Positions 1 through 6,241 of a DNA stretch of 6,964 nucleotides are shown piece after piece. Source of the DNA: Pseudomonadota bacterium. GTDB lineage: Bacteria; Pseudomonadota; Alphaproteobacteria; Micropepsales; Micropepsaceae. Below the pieces are notes generated by a model that saw only the letters and a list, made by a program, of their open reading frames with translations, was not told where the DNA came from and searched no databases. The stretch's first letter is position 1. Every line of letters begins with the position of its first letter. A program made the translations under genes and the position numbers. The DNA is taken from contig JAKAVI010000255.1 of assembly GCA_021817355.1 (NCBI GenBank), positions 1 to 6,964 of the forward strand, written 5' to 3'.

Positions 1-50
1 TCCAGAGCGCCCGTGCCGGGCACGAGAACCGCAAGGCCCTGTGGGGTCAC
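1..50 (-). CDS. Possible start of a further minus-strand gene, cut by the window edge
   Basis: A GTG at 50-48 opens a frame with no stop to the window edge. It encodes VTPQGLAVLVPGTGAL, a short hydrophobic, glycine-containing stretch. It would begin 14 bp after the DUF1330 stop and could be a third gene of the dehalogenase operon. There is no convincing ribosome-binding site ahead of the GTG, and 16 codons are too few to assign a family. The VLVPGTGA string could be a beta-strand followed by a glycine-rich loop, as at the start of a nucleotide-binding or hydrolase domain, but this is a guess. The stretch may equally be non-coding. Confidence 0.2.
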   Translation of the reverse strand, partial: MTPQGLAVLVPGTGAL

Positions 51-64
51 ACGATGGCGCAGGA

Positions 65-487
65 CTAGAACAGGCGGCTTTGGGGCGAGGCAATACGGAT
101 CAACAATTGACCCTTGAGGCCTGCGGCACGGTGTACCCCGATCTGCTCCACCTGCGGCAGCGTGGCAATGTGGGCAAACGCGGCCGAGGATGGATACTGA
201 ACCAGGGCTGCCGCATCCCACAATTCTCCAACTTGGCCAATGACAAGCTCGTTGATTATCCCGTAAAAGAGAAACCTGCCGCCGGTTTCCTCAACGATGC
301 GGCGCATTGCGTCGCCATAAAGAGTGTAGGCCTCTCGGCCGCTCAGCGTGGTCGGACGTCTATCGGGATATTCGGCCAGGTCGCGGAATTTGAGCAGATT
401 GAGCATGACGATGGCTGCGGGATCGGTCTCGGCGGCCAGCGCCGCCACACATTCGCGCTTTGGATAGAGGGCATTTTCGACCTGCAT
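65..487 (-). CDS. DUF1330-family protein (140 aa)
   Basis: This is a small soluble protein that resembles the DUF1330 family, whose members form dimeric alpha/beta-barrel (ferredoxin-like) folds. Their biochemical role is not generally established. Family-like segments are VMLNLLKF at residues 27-34, GREAYTLYGDAM at 50-61, an aromatic/aliphatic stretch around WDAAALVQYPS at 90-100, and the closing HRAAGL at 119-124. No signal peptide or membrane segment is visible. The ATG at 487-485 is preferred over the in-frame GTG at 493-491, because an AAAAAGG ribosome-binding site lies 7 nt before the ATG but only 1 nt from the GTG. The gene follows the haloalkane dehalogenase after a 15-bp gap and is probably co-transcribed with it. 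The pairing suggests an accessory role in small-molecule turnover, which is inference only. The stop is TAG at 67-65. Confidence 0.8.
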   Translation of the reverse strand: MQVENALYPKRECVAALAAETDPAAIVMLNLLKFRDLAEYPDRRPTTLSGREAYTLYGDAMRRIVEETGGRFLFYGIINELVIGQVGELWDAAALVQYPSSAAFAHIATLPQVEQIGVHRAAGLKGQLLIRIASPQSRLF

Positions 488-502
488 GCTCACACCTTTT
501 TC
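488..502 (-). promoter_or_regulatory. Ribosome-binding site for the DUF1330 gene
   Basis: Between the dehalogenase TGA (505-503) and the ATG at 487, the minus strand reads AAAAAGG followed by 7 nt. This purine-rich site decides the start in favour of the ATG at 487 over the GTG two codons upstream. Confidence 0.6.
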
Positions 503-1399
503 TCAGCGGATAAATTGATCGAGAAGCTCTGCAATGACATCAGGTTTGTCTTCCTGCAGAAAGTGGCCTGCCCCTTCGATGGTCACGTGTGTCTGACCGC
601 GCGTGCTCGGCACACGCAGCTGAAAGACGCGCTCGCCACCACGGGTCAGCGGATCGGAATCGGAGAACGCCGTGAGGAATGGCTTGTCGAATGCTTCCAG
701 AACTTTCCAGGCTGCCTTGTTCTCTTGGACTGACGCATGCGCAGAGGTTATCGGAACCAGGGTGGGAAAAATGCGAGCCCCCTCCTTGTAGATCTCTTCC
801 GGAAACGGCGCGAGATAGGCCGCACGCTCCTCAGGGCTGAGTTCGCGCAAGGTGCCCATATTCAAGATCTCGCCCACTTGCAGTTCGGGTATAGTCCGAC
901 TTAGATGCAGCCATCGCTCGAAGGCCGGCGTGGCTCCGGTTCCCACAGGAAGACCGGTATTGGCCACAACGACACGGGCGAAGCGTTGCGGAAAGGCCGC
1001 CACCAGACGCAGACCGATTAACCCACCCCAATCCTGACGGAATAATGTGACATTGCTGAGATCCAGCGCAGTCAGCCATTGGCTCATCCAGTCGACGTGA
1101 CGCTCATAACTATAGTCCTTGCGATTGGTCAGCTTGTCGGAGCGACCAAAGCCGATCAGATCCGGCGCGATCGCCCGATGCCCCTTTGCGGCGAGCAGCG
1201 GTACGATCTTGCGGTAAAGGTAGCACCAGCTGGGCTCACCATGCAGTAGCAGCACCGTGTCCGCATCTGCTGGCCCCTCGTCCAGATAATGAACCCCCAG
1301 CGTCGTGCCATTGCTGTCGCTGATCTCACAATAGTGCGGCGCAAAGGCGTAAGCTGGAAGACTTTCAAAGCGGCTGTCGGGCGTGCGTAGCACCTGCAT
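503..1399 (-). CDS. Haloalkane dehalogenase, subfamily HLD-I (298 aa)
   Basis: This is an alpha/beta-hydrolase that is expected to hydrolyse carbon-halogen bonds of haloalkanes to alcohol plus halide in the cytoplasm. The N-terminus ([12 protein letters not shown]) and the FAPHY segment near 19-23 are typical of the DhlA-like HLD-I group. The oxyanion loop HGEPSW is at 53-58 and the nucleophile elbow RQDWGG at 121-126, giving nucleophile Asp123 with halide-binding Trp124. The cap domain contains FERW, so Trp163 is the probable second halide-binding tryptophan (DhlA Trp175). Asp249 in [10 protein letters not shown] is the probable catalytic acid and His279 in GAGHFLQED the catalytic base. All expected catalytic residues are therefore present, and length is normal for the family. 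The ATG at 1399 is preceded by GGAGG with a 9-nt spacer. The substrate cannot be read from sequence. A related epoxide hydrolase or haloacetate dehalogenase is less likely, because the acid and second Trp follow the HLD-I pattern. Confidence 0.88.
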   Translation of the reverse strand: MQVLRTPDSRFESLPAYAFAPHYCEISDSNGTTLGVHYLDEGPADADTVLLLHGEPSWCYLYRKIVPLLAAKGHRAIAPDLIGFGRSDKLTNRKDYSYERHVDWMSQWLTALDLSNVTLFRQDWGGLIGLRLVAAFPQRFARVVVANTGLPVGTGATPAFERWLHLSRTIPELQVGEILNMGTLRELSPEERAAYLAPFPEEIYKEGARIFPTLVPITSAHASVQENKAAWKVLEAFDKPFLTAFSDSDPLTRGGERVFQLRVPSTRGQTHVTIEGAGHFLQEDKPDVIAELLDQFIR

Positions 1400-1408
1400 G
1401 GGTCCTTG

Positions 1409-1413
1409 CCTCC
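1409..1413 (-). promoter_or_regulatory. Shine-Dalgarno site of the haloalkane dehalogenase
   Basis: GGAGG on the minus strand lies 9 nt before the ATG at 1399-1397. A second, closer AAGGA (1407-1403) leaves only 3 nt and is less likely to be used. Confidence 0.55.
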
Positions 1414-1416
1414 GGC

Positions 1417-1443
1417 TTGACCGCGGTCGTCACCCGCTATATT
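1417..1443 (+). promoter_or_regulatory. Candidate promoter for the tandem DsbA/HCCA-like gene
   Basis: TTGACC (1417-1422) resembles a -35 box and TATATT (1438-1443) a -10 box. The 15-bp spacer is shorter than the usual 17. A transcript would start near 1450 and carry a leader of about 30 nt before the GTG at 1482. The assignment rests on consensus resemblance only. Confidence 0.35.
1419..1428. promoter_or_regulatory. Perfect 10-bp palindrome in the divergent spacer, candidate operator
   Basis: GACCGCGGTC is a perfect inverted repeat. It overlaps the candidate plus-strand -35 box and lies just downstream of the candidate minus-strand start site, so a bound dimer could affect both divergent genes. 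Symmetry does not extend beyond 10 bp. A palindrome of this size could arise by chance in GC-rich DNA, and no regulator gene is present in the window. Confidence 0.3.
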
Positions 1444-1448
1444 TTGGC

Positions 1449-1454
1449 ATTATA
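1449..1454 (-). promoter_or_regulatory. Candidate -10 box for the dehalogenase/DUF1330 operon
   Basis: The minus strand reads TATAAT, a perfect sigma-70 type -10 hexamer, 49 nt before the dehalogenase ATG. No good -35 box sits at 17 bp (TCCGCC is there); TTGATC lies 21 bp away, which is too far for a standard promoter. The promoter may be weak or need an activator. Confidence 0.35.
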
Positions 1455-1470
1455 CGTGCCATTTGTTATA

Positions 1471-1484
1471 AGGCGGATCAAGTG
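1471..1484 (+). promoter_or_regulatory. Ribosome-binding site and GTG start of the tandem DsbA/HCCA-like gene
   Basis: AGG at 1471-1473, within AAGGCGG, precedes GTG at 1482-1484 by 8 nt. The frame is open further upstream to an ATG at 1383, but that ATG lies inside the oppositely oriented dehalogenase gene. Using it would also make the promoter region coding, so the GTG is preferred. Confidence 0.5.
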
Positions 1485-2822
1485 AAACCCTTCGCCGCGC
1501 TTTTAAGCAGACATATCTCCGCGGCACTGACCAGTCCTGAGCGTCGGCAGCGCCGGCGGCGCCTTGCTAAGTTGCGCCGGATACTGCGCGCAGCGCCCGC
1601 TGAGGTGCATTATTTCCATCAGACTGATGATCCATACAGCCATCTGGCAGTACAGATTCTGCCCCGACTTGCTGCCCGCTACCGGATCAAGATCACCCCC
1701 CATCTGGTACCGCCGCCCGATGATGCCGCGACACCCCAGCGTGACCTGCTCTTGGCCTATGCGCGTCGCGACGCAGTGCGTCTCGCCCAGCGCTACGGTC
1801 TGTCACTGCCACAGATGCACGCGCAGCCCCAGCCTGAGTGGATCGCCGGCGCCAACGCGCTGCTGGCCGGTGCACTGGCGCACCCAAACTTTGTCGCCAC
1901 CGCGGTGACGCTTGGCAACCAGCTCTGGAAGCATGAACCACTGACCGCCGCTGATCCGGGGCTTGCCCACGCCGCGCTTTCGGAGGGCGACGCCCTGCGC
2001 ACCAGGCTCGGCCATTATCTGAGTGGTATGTTCTATTTTGAGGGCGAGTGGTATTGGGGCATTGACCGGCTGCATCATCTGGAAGCCCGCCTGGAAGACG
2101 ACAAACTTATCCGCGAGCCCGGTCTGCCATCTGTTGCACCCTTTCAGGACCTAAAGCTTGATGGCGAACCAAATCCCCAAATCGAGCCACTGATCGAGTT
2201 CTGGTTTTCCTTCCGCAGTCCATACTCCTTTATCGCGGCACCTCGACTGCACCAACTGGCACGACATTACGGTGCCAAGGTGCGTTGGCGTTTCATTTTA
2301 CCCATGGTGATGCGCGGGCTTCCGGTGCCGCGGATCAAGAGACGCTACATCATGTTGGATGTGAAACGCGAAGCCGAGGTTCTAGGCCTACCCTTTGGTA
2401 CCGTCGTTGACCCGGTGGGCAAGGGTGCGCAGCAGGCACTTGCAGTATTGCATCGCGCGGTGCAATTGGAACTTGGAGCAGAATTTACCCAATCGGCATT
2501 GAAGGCCGCCTTCGCCGACGGACTCGATCTGGGACAGGATCAGGATCTACTCAAGGCCGCTGGCCGAGCGGGCCTCGGGATCTCAGACGTCCGGGCAGCC
2601 CTCGCCGATGCCAGCTGGCAGGACGCTGCTGAGGATAATCGCAGGGCCTTGTTCGAGGCGGGCCTGTGGGGAGCGCCCAGCTTTCGCATCAATGCTGGCG
2701 CGGCACATTGGGGTCAGGACCGGCTCTGGGCTCTCGAAGAAGACCTCAAAGCCATTATTGAAGCAGCGGAGTGTAAGTCCGAGCTAGACCCATGCTCACA
2801 CCCCGGCAGTCTACTGTCTTAG
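1482..2822 (+). CDS. Tandem DsbA-like / 2-hydroxychromene-2-carboxylate isomerase-like protein (446 aa)
   Basis: The protein contains two copies of a thioredoxin/DsbA-like fold of the type found in 2-hydroxychromene-2-carboxylate (HCCA) isomerases and kappa-class GSTs. After an arginine-rich segment (about residues 20-37), domain 1 spans roughly 40-205. It begins with HYFHQTDDPYSHL (TDDPYS at 48-53) and ends with a YWGIDRL motif (191-197). Domain 2 spans roughly 236-425. It begins with FWFSFRSPYSF (FRSPYS at 244-249), has the cis-proline-like GAPSF at 397-401, and ends with HWGQDRL (409-415). Domain 2 carries Ser246 where HCCA isomerases have their catalytic serine; domain 1 has Asp50 there and lacks a clear GAPS loop. 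There is no CXXC motif in either domain, so disulfide oxidoreductase activity is unlikely. No signal peptide is evident, and a glutathione-dependent cytosolic isomerase or transferase role is plausible but unproven. The gene converges on lpxB and diverges from the dehalogenase. The last 15 or so residues look like an unstructured tail. The fold is fairly certain; the substrate is unknown. Confidence 0.78.
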   Translation: MKPFAALLSRHISAALTSPERRQRRRRLAKLRRILRAAPAEVHYFHQTDDPYSHLAVQILPRLAARYRIKITPHLVPPPDDAATPQRDLLLAYARRDAVRLAQRYGLSLPQMHAQPQPEWIAGANALLAGALAHPNFVATAVTLGNQLWKHEPLTAADPGLAHAALSEGDALRTRLGHYLSGMFYFEGEWYWGIDRLHHLEARLEDDKLIREPGLPSVAPFQDLKLDGEPNPQIEPLIEFWFSFRSPYSFIAAPRLHQLARHYGAKVRWRFILPMVMRGLPVPRIKRRYIMLDVKREAEVLGLPFGTVVDPVGKGAQQALAVLHRAVQLELGAEFTQSALKAAFADGLDLGQDQDLLKAAGRAGLGISDVRAALADASWQDAAEDNRRALFEAGLWGAPSFRINAGAAHWGQDRLWALEEDLKAIIEAAECKSELDPCSHPGSLLS

Positions 2823-2962
2823 AAGCCAGTCTATCGCTGACAGGCAGGTACGTCAGGGCAAATACGTCCAGCAATAGCAGGGTCTGTCCGCAAAGAGCAG
2901 AATCCGAGGTGAAACCAGCCCGTCGAGCACCGACTCTGGCATAGAAAATAAGGCAGTGGCCG
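2823..2962. other. Convergent intergenic spacer between the DsbA/HCCA-like gene and lpxB
   Basis: The 140 bp contain no convincing reading frame or RNA gene. An imperfect hairpin lies at 2915-2939: CCAG pairs with CTGG, and GTCG (2922-2925) with CGAC (2931-2934) around a 5-nt loop. Neither side is followed by a proper U-run, so it is at best a weak bidirectional terminator. Confidence 0.3.
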
Positions 2963-2983
2963 CTATGTTTTACGCGTAGCGGC
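2943..2983 (-). terminator. Candidate terminator overlapping the end of lpxB
   Basis: On the minus strand a perfect 7-bp stem, GCCGCTA (2983-2977) with TAGCGGC (2965-2959), encloses an 11-nt loop. The 3' arm begins with the lpxB stop codon TAG. About 8 nt downstream comes TTATTTTCTAT, which is T-rich but interrupted. The long loop and the delayed T tract make intrinsic termination possible but not certain. Confidence 0.33.
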
Positions 2984-4126
2984 AAATTCGAGAAGCGATT
3001 GCGCCGCACGCTCAGATGGTGCCAGACTGCCTTCGCCCAATTTGCGGCACGCCTCGCCAAGATCAGAAATTTGCCGCGCGCGCGGGGGGCCCTCTTCCAG
3101 AAGCGGTAACAGAGCCTCGACCAGAGCCTTTGGTGTGCACTGTTCCTGGATGCGCTCAGGCACCGCCTCGCGCTCAAGCAGGATGTTCACGAGCGTTGCA
3201 AATGGTGCATGAATGAAGGGGCGCGCCAACTTATAGGTCAGCCAGCCTAACTTGTAACCGACGACGAGCGGTGTGCGCGCAAGTGCAAGTTCGGTGGTTA
3301 CTGTGCCGGAGGCAGCCAGCGCGGCATCCGCCGCAGCGAATGCGGCGAACTTGTCATCCTCGCGCTCAAGTATCACCAACGGCGTTGGCCAGTCAGCTGC
3401 CCCCCGTCGCACGCGCTCGGCCACATGCGGTATGGTGGGAAGCACGCAGTAAAGATTGGCGGTTCTCTGTTCCAACAAAGCGACCGCCTCCCGAAAGACC
3501 GGCAACAGAAGACGGACTTCATTGCTGCGGCTACCGGGAAGGACACACAGAAGACGCGCCTCTGTCGGAATACCAAGACGCGCGCGCAACGCGGCCCCAC
3601 CCTGCATCCGCGCGGCACGCTCGATCGCCGGATGACCGACAAACACGGTCTTAAGTCCGTAGGATTGGAAAAACTGCGGCTCAAAGGGTAGCAGCGCAAG
3701 CACGAGATCAAAATAACGCGCCATGGCCCTGGCACGATAGGCGCGCGATGCCCATACCTGCGGCGCAACATAATTGACAGTGGCGATTTCGGGGGCCCGG
3801 CGTTTGAGTTTGCGCGCTATGCGATGCGTAAAATCCGGACTGTCGATCAGCACCACGGCGTCAGGCCTTGTGCGCACTGCAAAATCGACCGCCTCATTGA
3901 CGCGGGCAAGGATTTTTGGAATTTTTGGTACAACTTCGCGTAGGCCCATAACTGCGGTATCGGAGAGCGAAAATAACGACGACAAACCTTGTGCCGCCAT
4001 GGCTTCGCCACCTACCCCACTGATCTCGACCTGTGGATCAAGGTGTTTGAGCGCAACCATCAATTGCGCTCCCAGCTGATCGCCAGATGGCTCCCCACAG
4101 ATCAACATGAGCCGCAACGGGATCAT
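2963..4126 (-). CDS. lpxB: Lipid-A-disaccharide synthase (387 aa)
   Basis: LpxB joins UDP-2,3-diacylglucosamine and lipid X (2,3-diacylglucosamine 1-phosphate) into the beta-1,6-linked lipid A disaccharide and releases UDP. It is a GT19-family, GT-B fold enzyme acting peripherally at the inner membrane. Visible signatures are GEPSGD at 11-16, IDSPDF at 94-99 (Asp98 matches the essential Asp98 of studied LpxB enzymes), PQVWASR at 122-128, VGHPAIE at 163-169, LPGSRSNEVR at 196-205, and SGTVTTELALARTP at 273-286, which carries the UDP-site glutamate. Length agrees with the E. coli enzyme (382 aa). The start is the ATG at 4126, which overlaps the lpxI stop as ATGA, with AGGA a few bases upstream. 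An extension 20 codons further upstream, reading an Arg-rich stretch inside lpxI, is not credible. This is the last gene of the operon here, and it takes both substrates from the preceding enzyme LpxI. Confidence 0.97.
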   Translation of the reverse strand: MIPLRLMLICGEPSGDQLGAQLMVALKHLDPQVEISGVGGEAMAAQGLSSLFSLSDTAVMGLREVVPKIPKILARVNEAVDFAVRTRPDAVVLIDSPDFTHRIARKLKRRAPEIATVNYVAPQVWASRAYRARAMARYFDLVLALLPFEPQFFQSYGLKTVFVGHPAIERAARMQGGAALRARLGIPTEARLLCVLPGSRSNEVRLLLPVFREAVALLEQRTANLYCVLPTIPHVAERVRRGAADWPTPLVILEREDDKFAAFAAADAALAASGTVTTELALARTPLVVGYKLGWLTYKLARPFIHAPFATLVNILLEREAVPERIQEQCTPKALVEALLPLLEEGPPRARQISDLGEACRKLGEGSLAPSERAAQSLLEFAATRKT

Positions 4127-4965
4127 GATCCTGCGTCGCGCAAAAATCCGTAGACGAATAATCCCGCGCGATCCGCCGCAGCGCACACCTCCTGTCGTCC
4201 CAAAATCAAGGTACGCCGAGCCTCTACCGCGATGCCGGCAAGACCCGCCGCCGCTGCGTTCGCAACGGTCTGGGTGCCGATCACTGGTAGATCGGTTTTT
4301 CCATCCTGCTGTGGCTTCGGCGCCTTGACGAGAACGCCACGCGGCTTGCCGGGAACGCCGCGAATGGCAGTGGGAAGACTGGTCACACGTTCGATCATGC
4401 GATCGGTACCTTCTGCAGCTTCAACCGCAAGCACCAATCCGTCACACACCGCCGCTGCCTGCCCGATATCAAGCGTTCCCATCAAACGCACCACATCAAC
4501 CGCAACCCTGATATCCGCCAGATCGTTCTCCGAAGGCGTATGTCGGCCTAAAGCACCAGGTCCCATCAGTAACGATGGTGCAGCCTCCGCGACGCCAATG
4601 GCGCGAAACCCTTCATCCTCGAAGAGCTCGACCATGCATTTGAGAAGCGCATCATCACCGCGGCGGGCCGCAGCTAGCACGCGTGGCAAGACGCGGACCC
4701 CCTTGAAGTCGAGCTTGACCTCATTAAACCGCGGACGGGCAACCTTACCCGCCAGAAGCACCTCTTCCACTCCATGATTACGCAGCACTTGCATCGCGCG
4801 GCCAACCTCACCCAACGAGTTCCACGCGTGGCTGTATTGTTCCACGGCCTTATCGGCAGCTCCAGAGAGCGCGAGAATAAAGACCTCGCGACCCTCCTGG
4901 CGCACAGCCTCGGCCACAGCAAGCGGCAGTTCGCCGCCTCCGGCAATGATACCGAGCACGGCCAT
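4123..4965 (-). CDS. lpxI: UDP-2,3-diacylglucosamine pyrophosphatase LpxI (280 aa)
   Basis: LpxI hydrolyses UDP-2,3-diacylglucosamine to lipid X and UMP. It does the job done in E. coli by the unrelated LpxH and is typical of alphaproteobacteria (former DUF1009). The N-terminal domain starts with GIIAGGGELP at 5-14, followed by LAGKVARPRF at 71-80 and RRGDDALL at 101-108. The C-terminal part has VEAAEGTDRMI at 181-191 and VKAPKPQQDGKTDLPVIG at 213-230. Asp225 in that last motif coincides in number and context with the catalytically important Asp225 of Caulobacter crescentus LpxI. Length is typical, and no signal peptide or membrane span is seen. The ATG at 4965 overlaps the lpxA stop by one base (TAATG), and the TGA stop overlaps the lpxB start by 4 nt. 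Lying between lpxA and lpxB is the usual position of the gene in alphaproteobacteria. Confidence 0.95.
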   Translation of the reverse strand: MAVLGIIAGGGELPLAVAEAVRQEGREVFILALSGAADKAVEQYSHAWNSLGEVGRAMQVLRNHGVEEVLLAGKVARPRFNEVKLDFKGVRVLPRVLAAARRGDDALLKCMVELFEDEGFRAIGVAEAAPSLLMGPGALGRHTPSENDLADIRVAVDVVRLMGTLDIGQAAAVCDGLVLAVEAAEGTDRMIERVTSLPTAIRGVPGKPRGVLVKAPKPQQDGKTDLPVIGTQTVANAAAAGLAGIAVEARRTLILGRQEVCAAADRAGLFVYGFLRDAGS

Positions 4966-5774
4966 TACTCCGACTCCACACCCGTTCGCCGGCGTGCAGA
5001 GCAGATCGGTCGCTTGGCGTCCGCCAGTATAAATTGAACGACTTCTTGTACTTCGGGGATTTCAGGCCAGCTTTGCGCCGCAGCCTGCGTGCGGCTTGAC
5101 AGTGTCCCGCTCTCACTCTGGAAAATGGCGCGAAAGGCTCCGCGCAAAGCATGAATATGAGAGCGGGCGATGTTACGTCGTTTCAAACCAATCAGATTGA
5201 GCCCGGTCAGTCGTGCCCGCGACCCGATCACCATGCCATAAGGAATGACGTCCTCATTGACGCCGGTGACACCTCCAACGAAGGCAAATCGACCTACGCG
5301 CCCGAATTGCTGCACCGCCGACAGGCCACCGAAATTGGCCCCCTCGCCCACCTCGACATGCCCACCCAACTGCACACCATTGGCAAAAGTAACCCCGTCT
5401 CCAACAGTGCAGTCATGTGCGATATGACTATAGGCCATGAAATAGCCGCCCCGCCCCACGCGCGTGAGTCCATGTCCCTTGGCGCTCCCAGCACTCATGG
5501 TCACGTGCTCGCGGATGACGCAGTCCTCGCCGATTACAAGGCGGGGGGCGCTGCTACGGGCGCCGCGGATCTGGGCGTGCCCGCCCAGCACCGCATGGGA
5601 ATAGACCTCCGTGCGCGCGCCGATCCTCGCGGCTGAGCATATTATGACGTGTGCATGAAGAAAGACGCCATCAGCCAGTTCTGCCCCCGCCTGTACCAAA
5701 CAGTATGGGCCAATCGTGACACCCGTTCCAAGCACCGCGCCATCTTCTACGATCGCCGTTGGGTGAATGGTCAC
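4965..5774 (-). CDS. lpxA: UDP-N-acetylglucosamine O-acyltransferase LpxA (269 aa)
   Basis: LpxA carries out the first lipid A step: transfer of a 3-hydroxyacyl group from ACP to the 3-position of UDP-GlcNAc. It is a homotrimer of left-handed beta-helices. Hexapeptide repeats run from IHPTAIVEDG (3-12) to about residue 185, followed by a helical C-terminal domain containing GLKRRN (196-201). The catalytic His is His120 in SHIAHDCTVG (E. coli His125); His117 and His139 match His122 and His144. Gly168 aligns with E. coli Gly173, the hydrocarbon-ruler residue that favours long (about C14) chains over C10. Two E. coli functional residues differ: His160 is Gln155 here (AVQQF) and Glu200 is Ile195. 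Asn193 and Arg199 (E. coli 198 and 204) are kept. The start is GTG at 5774, overlapping the fabZ stop as GTGA. The C-terminal 20 or so residues are divergent. Confidence 0.96.
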   Translation of the reverse strand: MTIHPTAIVEDGAVLGTGVTIGPYCLVQAGAELADGVFLHAHVIICSAARIGARTEVYSHAVLGGHAQIRGARSSAPRLVIGEDCVIREHVTMSAGSAKGHGLTRVGRGGYFMAYSHIAHDCTVGDGVTFANGVQLGGHVEVGEGANFGGLSAVQQFGRVGRFAFVGGVTGVNEDVIPYGMVIGSRARLTGLNLIGLKRRNIARSHIHALRGAFRAIFQSESGTLSSRTQAAAQSWPEIPEVQEVVQFILADAKRPICSARRRTGVESE

Positions 5775-6241
5775 GTCGGCATATCCGCATCCCGGATCAT
5801 GGCACTATATTCGGCTTCGGCGCATAGTGTTTCTCCAACGTAGGCTTTGCCTTCAAAGCGCCACACCGGTCCGCGCCGCTGTAACGCCTTGACCGGAAAC
5901 CGCAGCATGTCGCCGGGAACCACGGGCCGGCGAAACCGCGCCTTGTCGATGGTCATGAAATAGACGATCTTTTGCGTGTCGACGCCACCCATAGTGTGGA
6001 CCACGAGAGCACCAGCAGCCTGAGCCATGGCCTCGACAATCAGCACGCCCGGCATGACCGAGTAGCTCGGGAAATGCCCAGCGAAGTGTGGTTCATTGAA
6101 CGACACAGCTTTCCAGCCAACAGCGCTTTCTCCTGGCACAATATCGCTCAGCCGTTCGACGAAGAGAAAGGGGGCACGGTGCGGCAGCAGCTTTTTGATC
6201 TGCTCTACATCCAACACCAAAGCATCGTGTTCTTCAGCCAT
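5771..6241 (-). CDS. fabZ: 3-hydroxyacyl-[ACP] dehydratase FabZ (156 aa)
   Basis: FabZ dehydrates 3-hydroxyacyl-ACP to trans-2-enoyl-ACP in type II fatty acid synthesis, acting in the cytosol as a hot-dog-fold oligomer. The signature [13 protein letters not shown] is at 18-30. The catalytic His56 lies in AGHFP and Glu70 in LIVEAMAQ; their 14-residue spacing equals that of His54 and Glu68 in E. coli FabZ. The C-terminal half has [17 protein letters not shown] (95-111), the usual core of the family. The start is one of two close in-frame ATGs. The one at 6241 has GAG 6 nt upstream and is chosen; 6247 adds two residues. Either overlaps the end of lpxD (8 or 14 nt). A much longer upstream reading inside lpxD has no family similarity. 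The enzyme competes with LpxA and LpxD for 3-hydroxyacyl-ACP, so sharing an operon can balance membrane phospholipid against lipid A. Confidence 0.95.
   Translation of the reverse strand: MAEEHDALVLDVEQIKKLLPHRAPFLFVERLSDIVPGESAVGWKAVSFNEPHFAGHFPSYSVMPGVLIVEAMAQAAGALVVHTMGGVDTQKIVYFMTIDKARFRRPVVPGDMLRFPVKALQRRGPVWRFEGKAYVGETLCAEAEYSAMIRDADMPT

Noticed and set aside
41..733. Plus-strand open frame of 230 codons
   Set aside because: It lies antisense to the DUF1330 and dehalogenase genes, whose family motifs are clear. Its translation shows no recognisable domain and it has no ribosome-binding site; it is a GC-driven shadow.
1383..1481. Start of the tandem DsbA/HCCA-like protein at the ATG at 1383
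   Set aside because: It would begin inside the dehalogenase gene and run through the promoter-like spacer. The GTG at 1482 has a better ribosome-binding site and the extension has no domain match.
2755..3177. Minus-strand open frame of 140 codons across the convergent junction
   Set aside because: It overlaps the end of lpxB in another frame and the end of the plus-strand gene; its Arg/Ser/Leu-rich translation has no family features.
4127..4186. Upstream extension of lpxB by 20 codons
   Set aside because: The residues are an arginine-rich out-of-frame reading of lpxI. The ATGA junction at 4126 and the usual LpxB N-terminus fix the start.
5151..5636. Plus-strand open frame of 161 codons
   Set aside because: It is antisense to lpxA, mirrors its hexapeptide repeats and has no ribosome-binding site.
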